From Liolophura sinensis (lineage: Eukaryota; Mollusca; Polyplacophora; Chitonida; Chitonidae): a stretch of DNA of 64,000 nucleotides. The notes under the pieces are model-generated. The model did no database searches. It worked only from the letters and a program-made list of their open reading frames with translations, and was not told the DNA's origin. Below, in pieces: positions 13,678 through 25,500 of this stretch (the stretch's first letter is position 1; every line of letters begins with the position of its first letter). A program made the position numbers and the translations under genes. The stretch is taken from positions 21,473 through 85,472 of the forward strand of contig NW_027018093.1 in the NCBI RefSeq assembly GCF_032854445.1, given 5' to 3'.

Positions 13678-13707
13678 GTACTTGATACAGTCTGCTGTAA
13701 AAAGTAC
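13678..13707. other. Two-part 30-nt hairpin at the monomer's 3' end
   Basis: Outer arms GTACTT (13678-13683) and AAGTAC (13702-13707) enclose inner arms TACAG (13686-13690) and CTGTA (13695-13699). A symmetric GA/AA internal loop separates the stems and TCTG forms the terminal loop. The right-hand family changes the loop (TGTG) and one outer base (GTACTA) but keeps five outer pairs and the inner stem. GTACCT units lose one outer pair, and units with CTGATGTA lose an inner pair. No transcript is known, so this may act as DNA cruciform, RNA or not at all. Confidence 0.5.
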
Positions 13708-13800
13708 AACTGAACACTGACCCACTTCAGTAAGATGCCAAAAGATGCGGAATTGAGCCAGGCATCGGCAGCTGTTGAAAAATTGCAATTTTCCCTGGTT

Positions 13801-13808
13801 TCCATGGA
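13801..13808. other. TCCATGGA palindrome (NcoI site), once per monomer
   Basis: This 8-bp perfect palindrome is kept in nearly all units. Exceptions are p9/p11-type units (CCATTGAG) and p5/p8-type units (TCTATGGA). A subfamily (M65, M70, M79, M96) has TTTCCATGG twice in direct succession. The site would give a monomer-length restriction ladder. Confidence 0.7.
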
Positions 13809-13826
13809 GTAAGAGCCGTTGCTACG

Positions 13827-13832
13827 CACGTG
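13827..13832. other. CACGTG (E-box-like) hexamer, once per monomer
   Basis: The hexamer is a perfect palindrome matching the general E-box/G-box core bound by bHLH or bZIP proteins. It is retained across the 549-bp families. In units with GTGCACGTG it overlaps a GTGCAC palindrome. It is changed to CACCTG in M90, M91 and M93, to CAGGTG near 46772, and to CAAGTG or CAAATG in part of the right-hand family. Binding is not shown; this is a motif match only. Confidence 0.4.
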
Positions 13833-13841
13833 ATTATGACA

Positions 13842-13859
13842 TCAATGATCATTCAATTG
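13842..13859. other. AATGATCATT / CAATTG palindromic box
   Basis: A 10-bp perfect palindrome (13844-13853) is followed directly by the CAATTG palindrome. Three main forms occur across the array: ATAAATGATCATTCAATTG, ATCAATGATCATTCAATTG and ATCAATATTCATTGAATTG. All of them contain a dyad of some kind. This is the sharpest subfamily-diagnostic segment of the monomer. Confidence 0.6.
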
Positions 13860-13964
13860 TCGCTACAGCCAAAAGTATTGGTCGGAGAGCAACGCGGATT
13901 GCACCATTCGATTTCTCGTCACAAAATACGTCGGATTAGCCTCTTACTAGTAGCACTGGAACAG

Positions 13965-13998
13965 TTTTTCCACTTTTGCATTTTTGCCTGGTCTTTTT
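13965..13998 (+). other. T-tract cluster, possible intrinsic bend
   Basis: Four T runs (13965-13969, 13974-13977, 13981-13985, 13994-13998) have centres about 8.5, 7.5 and 13 bases apart, on average near 10. Runs of T or A phased close to the helical repeat are known to curve DNA. The spacing here is only loosely phased, so bending is an inference. Confidence 0.35.
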
Positions 13999-14019
13999 GT
14001 TAATTGAAACCGGCTACAC

Positions 14020-14032
14020 TGTACTCTGTACA
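14020..14032. other. TGTAC-TCT-GTACA dyad
   Basis: A perfect inverted repeat with 5-bp arms and a 3-base spacer, once per monomer. Many units, including the right-hand family, have TGTAC-TAT-GTACC, where only the outermost pair is lost. M83 and M97 have TGTGC in the left arm. M117 has lost the element by deletion. Confidence 0.6.
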
Positions 14033-14111
14033 ATCGCGACTGGTCATTACTATATTCTACTTTTGACTATAAGTTATGTGCCCTTCGGTAGCCCAGAAGA
14101 CGTCAAATCTT

Positions 14112-14124
14112 TGGGCTAAGCCCA
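14112..14124. other. TGGGCT-A-AGCCCA dyad
   Basis: A 13-base inverted repeat with a one-base centre. Variants keep the arms with a different centre (C in some right-hand units) or alter one arm (TCGGCT, TGGGCC, TGGGAT). On the + strand its central TAA is an in-frame stop for the recurrent 97-codon frame. The TGGGCC form (CAA) opens that frame, which explains why only some monomers show it. Confidence 0.6.
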
Positions 14125-14160
14125 TTTAACTCACCCAGCAATTGCCTTACTTCTAAGTCC

Positions 14161-14179
14161 AAGACAATCTCAATGTCTT
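14161..14179. other. AAGACA / TGTCTT hairpin-forming repeat
   Basis: A perfect inverted repeat with 6-bp arms and a 7-base spacer (ATCTCAA or ATCTTAA). It is retained in most units. Occasional breaks are seen, such as CAAAGTCTTT near 32843 and 37239 and GAACACAATC near 55326. Confidence 0.55.
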
Positions 14180-17135
14180 TATCTACGTGTAGAAAAACCA
14201 CACCATTTGTACGTGAAAAACACAAGGTACCTGATACAGTCTGCTGTAAAAAGTACAACTAAACACTGACCCACTTCAGTAAGGTGCCAAAAGATGCCGA
14301 ATTGAGCCAGGCATCGGCAGCTGTTGAAAAATTGCAAATTTCCCTGGTTTCCATGGAGTAAGAGCCGTTGCTGGGCACGTGATTATGACATAAATGATCA
14401 TTCATTTGTCACTACAGCCAAAAGTATTGGTCGGAGAGCAACGCAGTTTGCACCATTCGATTTCTCGTCACAAAATACGTCGGATTAGCCTCTTACCAGC
14501 AGCACTGGAACAGTTTTTCCACTTTTGCATTTTTACCTGGTCTTTTTGTTAATTGAAACCGGCTACACTGTAATCTTTACAATCGCGACTGGTCATTACT
14601 ATATTAAACTTTTGACTATAAGTTATGTGCCCTTCGGTAGCCCAGAGGACGTCAAATCTTTGGGCCAAGCCCATTTAACTCACCCAGCAATTGTCTTACT
14701 TCTAAGTCCAAGACAATCTCAATGTCTTTATCTACGTGTAGAAAAACCACACCATTTGTACATGAAAAACACAAGGTACTTGATACAGTCTGATGTAAAA
14801 AGTACAACTGACCACAGACCCACATGAATAAGGTGCCAAAAGATTCGGAATTGAGCCAAGCATCGGCAGCTGTTGAAAAATTGCAAATATCCCTGGTTTC
14901 TATGGAGTAAGAGCCGTTGCTACGCACGTGATTATGACATCAATGATCATTCAATTGTCGCTACAGCCAAAAGTATTGGTCGGAGAGCAACGCGGTTTGC
15001 ACCATTCGATTTCTCGTCATAAAATACGTCGGATTAGCCTCTTACTAGTAGCACTGGAACAGTTTTTCCACTTTTGCATTTTTGCCTGGTCTTTTTGTTA
15101 ATTGAAACCGGCTACTCTGTAATCTGTACAATCGCGACTGGTCATTACTATATTCAACTTTTGACTATAAGTTATGTGCCCTTCGGTAGCCCAGAAGACC
15201 TGAAATCTTTGGGCCAAGCCCATTTAACTCACCCAGCAATTGTCTTACTTCTAAGTCCAAGACAATCTCAATGTCTTTATCTACGTGTAGAAAAACCACA
15301 CCATTTGTACATAAAAAACACAAGGTACTTGATACAGTCTGCTGTAAAAAGTACAACTAAACACTGACCCACATTTATAAGGTGCCAAAAGATGCGGAAT
15401 TGGGCCAGGCATCGGCAGCTGTTAAAAAATTTTAAATATCCCTGGTTTCCATTGAGTAAGAGCCGTTGCTGTGCACGTGATTATGACATCAATATTCATT
15501 GAATTGTCGCTACAGCCAAAAGTATTGGTCGGAGAGCAACGCGGTTTGCACCATTCGATTTCTTGTCTCAAAATACGTCGGATTAGCCTCTTACCAGCAG
15601 CACTGGAACAGTTTTTCCACTTTTGCATTTTTACCTGGTCTTTTTGTTAATTGAAATCGGCTACACTGTACTCTGTACAATGGCGACTGGTCATTACTAT
15701 ATTCAACTTTTGACTATAAGTTATGTGCCCTTCGGTAGCCCAGAAGACGTCAAATCTTTGGGCTAAGCCCATTTAACTCACCCAGCAATTGCCTTACTTC
15801 TAAGTCCAAGACAATCTCAATGTCTTTATCTACGTGTAGAAAAACCACACCATTTGTACGTGAAAAACACAAGGTACCTGATACAGTCTGCTGTAAAAAG
15901 TACAACTAAACACTGACCCACTTCAGTAAGGTGCCAAAAGATGCGGAATTGAGCCAGGCATCGGCAGCTGTTGAAAAATTGCAAATTTCCCTGGTTTCCA
16001 TGGAGTAAGAGCCGTTGCTGGGCACGTGATTATGACATAAATGATCATTCATTTGTCACTACAGCCAAAAGTATTGGTCGGAGAGCAACGCAGTTTGCAC
16101 CATTCGATTTCTCGTCACAAAATACGTCGGATTAGCCTCTTACCAGCAGCACTGGAACAGTTTTTCCACTTTTGCATTTTTACCTGGTCTTTTTGTTAAT
16201 TGAAACCGGCTACACTGTAATCTTTACAATCGCGACTGGTCATTACTATATTAAACTTTTGACTATAAGTTATGTGCCCTTCGGTAGCCCAGAGGACGTC
16301 AAATCTTTGGGCCAAGCCCATTTAACTCACCCAGCAATTGTCTTACTTCTAAGTCCAAGACAATCTCAATGTCTTTATCTACGTGTAGAAAAACCACACC
16401 ATTTGTACATGAAAAACACAAGGTACTTGATACAGTCTGATGTAAAAAGTACAACTGACCACAGACCCACATGAATAAGGTGCCAAAAGATTCGGAATTG
16501 AGCCAAGCATCGGCAGCTGTTGAAAAATTGCAAATATCCCTGGTTTCTATGGAGTAAGAGCCGTTGCTACGCACGTGATTATGACATCAATGATCATTCA
16601 ATTGTCGCTACAGCCAAAAGTATTGGTCGGAGAGCAACGCGGTTTGCACCATTCGATTTCTCGTCATAAAATACGTCGGATTAGCCTCTTACTAGTAGCA
16701 CTGGAACAGTTTTTCCACTTTTGCATTTTTGCCTGGTCTTTTTGTTAATTGAAACCGGCTACTCTGTAATCTGTACAATCGCGACTGGTCATTACTATAT
16801 TCAACTTTTGACTATAAGTTATGTGCCCTTCGGTAGCCCAGAAGACCTGAAATCTTTGGGCCAAGCCCATTTAACTCACCCAGCAATTGTCTTACTTCTA
16901 AGTCCAAGACAATCTCAATGTCTTTATCTACGTGTAGAAAAACCACACCATTTGTACATAAAAAACACAAGGTACTTGATACAGTCTGCTGTAAAAAGTA
17001 CAACTAAACACTGACCCACATTTATAAGGTGCCAAAAGATGCGGAATTGGGCCAGGCATCGGCAGCTGTTAAAAAATTGTAAATATCCCTGGTTTCCATT
17101 GAGTAAGAGCCGTTGCTGTGCACGTGATTATGACA

Positions 17136-17149
17136 TCAATATTCATTGA
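17136..17149. other. Alternative box form: TCAAT-ATTC-ATTGA inverted repeat
   Basis: In p9/p10/p11/p12-type units the TGATCA palindrome is lost. The segment instead forms a perfect inverted repeat with 5-bp arms and a 4-base spacer. The same form recurs in M14-M17, M32-M35, M43-M46, M53, M55, M57, M72, M73, M75, M76, M82, M83 and M97. Confidence 0.6.
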
Positions 17150-20100
17150 ATTGTCGCTACAGCCAAAAGTATTGGTCGGAGAGCAACGCGGTTTGCACCA
17201 TTCGATTTCTTGTCTCAAAATACGTCGGATTAGCCTCTTACCAGCAGCACTGGAACAGTTTTTCCACTTTTGCATTTTTACCTGGTCTTTTTGTTAATTG
17301 AAATCGGCTACACTGTACTCTGTACAATGGCGACTGGTCATTACTATATTCAACTTTTGACTATAAGTTATGTGCCCTTCGGTAGCCCAGAAGACCTGAA
17401 ATCTTTGGGCTAAGCCCATTTAACTCACCCAGCAATTGCCTTACTTCTAAGTGCAAGACAAACTCAATGTCTTTATCTACGTGTAGAAAAACCACACCAT
17501 TTGTACATGAAAAACACAAGGTACTTGATACAGTCTGCTGTAAAAAGTACAACTGAACACTGACGCACTTCAGTAAGGTGCCAAAAGATGCCGAATTGAG
17601 CCAGGCATCGGCAGCTGTTGAAAAATTGCAAATTTCCCTGGTTTCCATGGAGTAAGAGCCGTTGCTGGGCACGTGATTATGACATCAATATTCATTGAAT
17701 TGTCGCTACAGCCAAAAGTATTGGTCGTAGAGCAACGCGGTTTGCACCATTCGATTTCTCGTCACAAAATACGTCGGATTAGCCTCTTACCAGCAGCACT
17801 GTAACAGTTTTTCCACTTTTGCATTTTTACCTGGTCTTTTTGTTAATTGAAATCGGCTACACTGTACTCTGTACAATCGCGACTGGTCATTACTATATTC
17901 AACTTTTGACTATAAGTTATGTGCCCTTCGGTAGCCCAGAAGACGTCAAATCTTTCGGCTAAGCCCATTTAACTCACCCAGCAATTGTCTTACTTCTAAG
18001 TCCAAGACAATCTCAATGTCTTTATCTACGTGTAGAAAAACCAGACCATTTGTACATAAAAAACACAAGGTACTTGATACAGTCTGCTGTAAAAAGTACA
18101 ACTAAACACTGACCCACATTTATAAGGTGCCAAAAGATGCGGAATTGGGCCAGGCATCGGCAGCTGTTAAAAAATTGTAAATATCCCTGGTTTCCATTGA
18201 GTAAGAGCCGTTGCTGTGCACGTGATTATGACATCAATATTCATTGAATTGTCGCTACAGCCAAAAGTATTGGTCGGAGAGCAACGCGGTTTGCACCATT
18301 CGATTTCTTGTCTCAAAATACGTCGGATTAGCCTCTTACCAGCAGCACTGGAACAGTTTTTCCACTTTTGCATTTTTACCTGGTCTTTTTGTTAATTGAT
18401 ATCGGCTACACTGTACTCTGTACAATCGCGACTGGTCATTACTATATTCAACTTTTGACTATAAGTTATGTGCCCTTCGGTAGCCCAGAAGACCTGAAAT
18501 CTTTGGGCTAAGCCCATTTAACTCACCCAGCAATTGCCTTACTTCTAAGTGCAAGACAATCTCAATGTCTTTATCTACGTGTAGAAAAACCACACCATTT
18601 GTACATGAAAAACACAAGGTACTTGATACAGTCTGCTGTAAAAAGTACAACTGAACACTGACGCACTTCAGTAAGGTGCCAAAAGATGCCGAATTGAGCC
18701 AGGCATCGGCAGCTGTTGAAGAATTGCAAATTTCCCTGGTTTCCATGGAGTAAGAGCCGTTGCTGGGCACGTGATTATGACATCAATATTCATTGAATTG
18801 TCGCTACAGCCAAAAGTATTGGTCGTAGAGCAACGCGGTTTGCACCATTCGATTTCTCGTCACAAAATACGTCGGATTAGCCTCTTACCAGCAGCACTGG
18901 AACAGTTTTTCCACTTTTGCATTTTTACCTGGTCTTTTTGTTAATTGAAACCGGCTACACTGTAATCTTTACAATCGCGACTGGTCATTACTATATTCAA
19001 CTTTTGACTATAAGTTATGTGCCCTTCGGTAGCCCAGAGGACGTCAAATCTTTGGGCCAAGCCCATTTAACTCACCCAGCAATTGTCTTACTTCTAAGTC
19101 CAAGACAATCTCAATGTCTTTATCCACGTGTAGAAAAACCACACCATTTGTACATGAAAAACACAAGGTACTTGATACAGTCTGCTGTAAAAAGTACAAC
19201 TGAACACTGACCCACTTCAGTAAGATGCCAAAAGATTCGGAATTGAGCCAAGCATCGGCAGCTGTTGAAAACTTGCAATTTTCCCTGGTTTCCATGGAGT
19301 AAGAGCCGTTGCTACGCACGTGATTATGACATTAATGATCATTCAATTGTCGCTACAGCCAAAAGTATTGGTCGGAGAGCAACGCGGATTGCACCATTCG
19401 ATTTCTCGTCACAAAATTCGTCGGATTAGCCTCCTACTAGTAGCACTGGAACAGTTTTTCCACTTTTGCATTTTTGCCTGTTCTTTTTGTTAATTGAAAC
19501 CGGCTACACTGTACTCTGTACAATCGCGACTGGTCATTACTATATTCTACTTTTGACTATAAGTTATGTGCCCTTCGGTAGCCCAGAAGACGTCAAATTT
19601 TTGGGCTAAGCCCATTTAACTCACCCAGCAATTGCCTTACTTCTAAGTCCAAGACAATCTCAATGTCTTTATCTACGTGTAGAAAAACCACACCATTTGT
19701 ACCTGAAAAACACAAGGTACCTGATACAGTCTGATGTAAAAAGTACAACTAAACACTGACCCACTTCAGTAAGGTGCCAAAAGATGCGGAATTGAGCCAG
19801 GCATCGGCAGCTGTTGAAAAATTGCAAATTTCCCTGGTTTCCATGGAGTAAGAGCCGTTGCTGGGCACGTGATTATGACATAAATGATCATTCATTTGTC
19901 ACTACAGCCAAAAGTATTGGTCGGAGAGCAACGCAGTTTGCACCATTCGATTTCTCGTCACAAAATACGTCGGATTAGCCTCTTACCAGGAGCACTGGAA
20001 CAGTTTTTCCACTTTTGCATTTTTACCTGGTCTTTTTGTTAATTGAAACCGGCTACACTGTAATCTTTACAATCGCGACTGGTCATTACTATATTCAACT

Positions 20101-22518
20101 TTTGACTATATGTTATGTGCCCTTCGGTAGCCCAGAAGACGTCAAATCTTTGGGCTAAGCCCATTTAACTCACCCAGCAATTGCCTTACTTCTAAGTCGA
20201 AGACAATCTTAATGTCTTTATCTACGTGTAGAAAAACCACACCATTTGTACATAAAAAACACAAGGTACTTGATACAGTCTGCTGTAAAAAGTACAACTG
20301 AACACTGACCCACTTCAGTAAGATGCCAAAAGATGCGGAATTGAGCCAGGCATCGGCAGCTGTTGAAAAATTGCAATTTTCCCTGGTTTCCATGGAGTAA
20401 GAGCCGTTGCTACGCACGTGATTATGACATCAATGATCATTCAATTGTCGCTACAGCCAAAAGTATTGGTCGGAGAGCAACGCGGATTGCACCATTCGAT
20501 TTCTCGTCACAAAATACGTCGGATTAGCCTCTTACTAGTAGCACTGGAACAGTTTTTCCACTTTTGCATTTTTGCCTGGTCTTTTTGTTAATTGAAACCG
20601 GCTACACTGTACTCTGTACAATCGCGACTGGTCATTACTATATTCTACTTTTGACTATAAGTTATGTGCCCTTCGGTAGCCCAGAAGACGTCAAATCTTT
20701 GGGCTAAGCCCATTTAACTCACCCAGCAATTGCCTTACTTCTAAGTCGAAGACAATCTCAATGTCTTTATCTACGTGTAGAAAAACCAGACCATTTGTAC
20801 GTGAAAAACACAAGGTACCTGATACAGTCTGCTGTAAAAAGTACAACTAAACACTGACCCACTTCAGTAAAGTGCCAAAAGATGCGGAATTGAGCCAGGC
20901 ATCGGCAGCTGTTGAAAAATTGCAAATTTCCCTGGTTTCCATGGAGTAAGAGCCGTTGCTGGGCACGTGATTATGACTTAAATGATCATTGAATTGTCAC
21001 TACAGCCAAAAGTATTGGTCGGAGAGCAACGCAGTTTGCACCATTCGATTTCTCGTCACAAAATACGTCGGATTAGCCTCTTACCAGCAGCACTGTAACA
21101 GTTTTTCCACTTTTGCATTTTTACCTGGTCTTTTTGTTAATTGAAATCGGCTACACTGTACTCTGTACAATGGCGACTGGTCATTACTATATTCAACTTT
21201 TGACTATAAGTTATGTGCCCTTCGGTAGCCCAGAAGACGTCAAATCTTTCGGCTAAGCCCATTTAACTCACCCAGCAATTGTCTTACTTCTAAGTCCAAG
21301 ACAATCTCAATGTCTTTATCTACGTGTAGAAAAACCACACCATTTGTACATGAAAAACACAAGGTACTTGATACAGTCTGATGTAAAAAGTACAACTGAC
21401 CACAGACCCACATGAATAAGGTGCCAAAAGATTCGGAATTGAGCCAAGCATCGGCAGCTGTTGAAAAATTGCAAATATCCCTGGTTTCTATGGAGTAAGA
21501 GCCGTTGCTACGCACGTGATTATGACATCAATGATCATTCAATTGTCGCTACAGCCAAAAGTATTGGTCGGAGAGCAACGCGGTTTGCACCATTCGATTT
21601 CTCGTCATAAAATACGTCGGATTAGCCTCTTACTAGTAGCACTGGAACAGTTTTTCCACTTTTGCATTTTTGCCTGGTCTTTTTGTTAATTGAAACCGGC
21701 TACTCTGTAATCTGTACAATCGCGACTGGTCATTACTATATTCAACTTTTGACTATAAGTTATGTGCCCTTCGGTAGCCCAGAAGACCTGAAATCTTTGG
21801 GCCAAGCCCATTTAACTCACCCGGCAATTGTCTTACTTCTAAGTGCAAGACAATCTCAATGTTTTTATCTACGTGTAGAAAAACCAGACCATTTGTACAT
21901 GAAAAACACAAGGTACTTGATACAGTCTGCTGTAAAAAGTACAACTGAACACTGACCCACTTCAGTAAGATGCCAAAAGATTCGGAATTGAGCCAAGCAT
22001 CGGCAGCTGTTGAAAAATTGCAATTTTCCCTGGTTTCCATGGAGTAAGAGCCGTTGCTACGCACGTGATTATGACATCAATGATCATTCAATTGTCGCTA
22101 CAGCCAAAAGTATTGGTCGGAGAGCAACGCGGATTGCACCATTCGATTTCTCGTCACAAAATACGTCGGATTAGCCTCTTACTAGTAGCACTGGAACAGT
22201 TTTTCCACTTTTGCATTTTTGCCTGGTCTTTTTGTTAATTGAAACCGGCTACACTGTACTCTGTACAATCGCGACTGGTCATTACTATATTCTACTTTTG
22301 ACTATAAGTTATGTGCCCTTCGGTAGCCCAGAAGACGTCAAATTTTTGGGATAAGCCCATTTAACTCACCCAGCAATTGCCTTACTTCTAAGTCCAAGAC
22401 AATCTCAATGTCTTTATCTACGTGTAGAAAAACCACACCATTTGTACGTGAAAAACACAAGGTACCTGATACAGTCTGCTGTAAAAAGTACAACTAAACA
22501 CTGACCCACTTCAGTAAG

Positions 22519-25500
22519 GTGCCAAAAGATGCGGAATTGAGCCAGGCATCGGCAGCTGTTGAAAAATTGCAAATTTCCCTGGTTTCCATGGAGTAAGAGC
22601 CGTTGCTGGGCACGTGATTATGACATAAATGATCATTCATTTGTCACTACAGCCAAAAGTATTGGTCGGAGAGCAACGCAGTTTGCACCATTCGATTTCT
22701 CGTCACAAAATACGTCGGATTAGCCTCTTACCAGCAGCACTGGAACAGTTTTTCCACTTTTGCATTTTTACCTGGTCTTTTTGTTAATTGAAACCGGCTA
22801 CACTGTAATATTTACAATCGCGACTGGTCATTACTATATTCAACTTTTGACTATATGTTATGTGCCCTTCGGTAGCCCAGAAGACGTCAAATCTTTGGGC
22901 TAAGCCCATTTAACTCACCCAGCAATTGCCTTACTTCTAAGTCCAAGACAATCTTAATGTCTTTATCTACGTGTAGAAAAACCACACCATTTGTACGTGA
23001 AAAACACAAGGTACTTGATACAGTCTGCTGTAAAAAGTACAAATGACCACAGACCCACATGAATAAGGTGCCAAAAGATGCGGAATTGAGCCAGGAATCG
23101 GCAGCTGTTGAAAAATTGCAAATTTCCCTGGTTTCCATGGAGTAAGAGCCGTTGCTGTGCACGTGATTATGACATCAATATTCATTGAATTGTCGCTACA
23201 GCCAAAAGTATTGGTCGGAGAGCAACGCGGTTTGCACCATTCGATTTCTTGTCTCAAAATACGTCGGATTAGCCTCTTACCAGCAGCACTGGAACAGTTT
23301 TTCCACTTTTGCATTTTTACCTGGTCTTTTTGTTAATTGAAATCGGCTACACTGTACTCTGTACAATCGCGACTGGTCATTACTATATTCAACTTTTGAC
23401 TATAAGTTATGTGCCCTTCGGTAGCCCAGAAGACCTGAAAACTTTGGGCTAAGCCCATTTAACTCACCCAGCAATTGCCTTACTTCTAAGTCCAAGACAA
23501 TCTCAATGTCTTTATCTACGTGTAGAAAAACCACACCATTTGTACATGAAAAACACAAGGTACTTGATACAGTCTGCTGTAAAAAGTACAACTGAACACT
23601 GACGCACTTCAGTAAGGTGCCAAAAGATGCGGAATTGAGCCAGGCATCGGCAGCTGTTGAAAAATTGCAAATTTCCCTGGTTTCCATGGAGTAAGAGCCG
23701 TTGCTGGGCACGTGATTATGACATCAATATTCATTGAATTGTCGCTACAGCCAAAAGTATTGGTCGTAGAGCAACGCGGTTTGCACCATTCGATTTCTCG
23801 TCACAAAATACGTCGGATTAGCCTCTTACCAGCAGCACTGGAACAGTTTTTCCACTTTTGCATTTTTACCTGGTCTTTTTGTTAATTGAAATCGGCTACA
23901 CTGTACTCTGTACAATCGCGACTGGTCATTACTATATTCAACTTTTGACTATAAGTTATGTGCCCTTCGGTAGCCCAGAAGACGTCAAATCTTTCGGCTA
24001 AGCCCATTTAACTCACCCAGCAATTGTCTTACTTCTAAGTCCAAGACAATCTCAATGTCTTTATCTACGTGTAGAAAAACCACACCATTTGTACATAAAA
24101 AACACAAGGTACTTGATACAGTCTGCTGTAAAAAGTACAACTAAACACTGACCCACATTTATAAGGTGCCAAAAGATGCGGAATTGGGCCAGGCATCGGC
24201 AGCTGTTAAAAAATTGTAAATATCCCTGGTTTCCATTGAGTAAGAGCCGTTGCTGTGCACGTGATTATGACATCAATATTCATTGAATTGTCGCTACAGC
24301 CAAAAGTATTGGTCGGAGAGCAACGCGGTTTGCACCATTCGATTTCTTGTCTCAAAATACGTCGGATTAGCCTCTTACCAGCAGCACTGGAACAGTTTTT
24401 CCACTTTTGCATTTTTACCTGGTCTTTTTGTTAATTGAAATCGGCTACACTGTACTCTGTACAATCGCGACTGGTCATTACTATATTCAACTTTTGACTA
24501 TAAGTTATGTGCCCTTCGGTAGCCCAGAAGACCTGAAATCTTTGGGCTAAGCCCATTTAACTCACCCAGCAATTGCCTTACTTCTAAGTGCAAGACAATC
24601 TCAATGTCTTTATCTACGTGTAGAAAAACCACACCATTTGTACATGAAAAACACAAGGTACTTGATACAGTCTGCTGTAAAAAGTACAACTGAACACTGA
24701 TGCACTTCAGTAAGGTGCCAAAAGATGCCGAATTGAGCCAGGCATCGGCAGCTGTTGAAGAATTGCAAATTTCCCTGGTTTCCATGGAGTAAGAGCCGTT
24801 GCTGGGCACGTGATTATGACATCAATATTCATTGAATTGTCGCTACAGCCAAAAGTATTGGTCGTAGAGCAACGCGGTTTGCACCATTCGATTTCTCGTC
24901 ACAAAATACGTCGGATTAGCCTCTTACCAGCAACACTGGAACAGTTTTTCCACTTTTGCATTTTTACCTGGTCTTTTTGTTAATTGAAACCGGCTACACT
25001 GTAATCTTTACAATCGCGACTGGTCATTACTATATTCAACTTTTGACTATAAGTTATGTGCCCTTCGGTAGCCCAGAGGACGTCAAATCTTTGGGCCAAG
25101 CCCATTTAACTCACCCAGCAATTGTCTTACTTCTAAGTCCAAGACAATCTCAATGTCTTTATCTACGTGTAGAAAAACCACACCATTTGTACATGAAAAA
25201 CACAAGGTACTTGATACAGTCTGCTGTAAAAAGTACAACTGATCACTGACCCACTTCAGTAAGATGCCAAAAGATTCGGAATTGAGCCAAGCATCGGCAG
25301 CTGTTGAAAAATTGCAATTTTCCCTGGTTTCCATGGAGTAAGAGCCGTTGCTACGCACGTGATTATGACATCAATGATCATTCAATTGTCGCTACAGCCA
25401 AAAGTATTGGTCGGAGAGCAACGCGGATTGCACCATTCGATTTCTCGTCACAAAATACGTCGGATTAGCCTCTTACTAGTAGCACTGGAACAGTTTTTCC

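Larger units (their letters stand above)
13735..14283 (+). repeat. Reference monomer (M26) used for the motif map
   Basis: This is a typical 549-bp unit, chosen to locate the motifs that recur in almost every monomer. By hand count it has about 42% GC and about 20 CpG. In order it holds TCCATGGA (13801-13808), CACGTG (13827-13832), AATGATCATT (13844-13853) with CAATTG (13854-13859), ACTAGT (13946-13951), T tracts (13965-13998), a TGTAC dyad (14020-14032), GACGTC (14099-14104), the TGGGCT dyad (14112-14124) and the AAGACA hairpin (14161-14179). Comparing its thirds by eye shows no internal 183-bp repeat. The octamer GCCAAAAG occurs twice (13737, 13868), which is probably chance. Confidence 0.85.
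12636..22518. repeat. 18-monomer higher-order repeat, copy B
   Basis: Monomers M24-M41 start at 12636, 13186, 13735, 14284, 14833, 15382, 15931, 16480, 17029, 17578, 18127, 18676, 19225, 19774, 20323, 20872, 21421 and 21970. They repeat copy A unit by unit. Differences I can see are single bases: A/C at 7922/17805, C/A at 9199/19082, T/A at 11372/21255 and A/T at 8517/18400. The match stops after M41: M42 lacks the p1 markers. The trimer and dimer duplications inside copy A are all present here too, so they predate the 18-mer duplication. Confidence 0.9.

Noticed and set aside
13900-13925. CENP-B box
   Set aside because: CATTCGATTTCTCGTCAC begins with TTCG, but the later invariant A and CGGG are missing; I found no better match on either strand.
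14068-14073. TATA box (TATAAG)
   Set aside because: It is an AT-rich stretch that reads TATATG in many units. There is no start-site or downstream gene, so a promoter cannot be supported.
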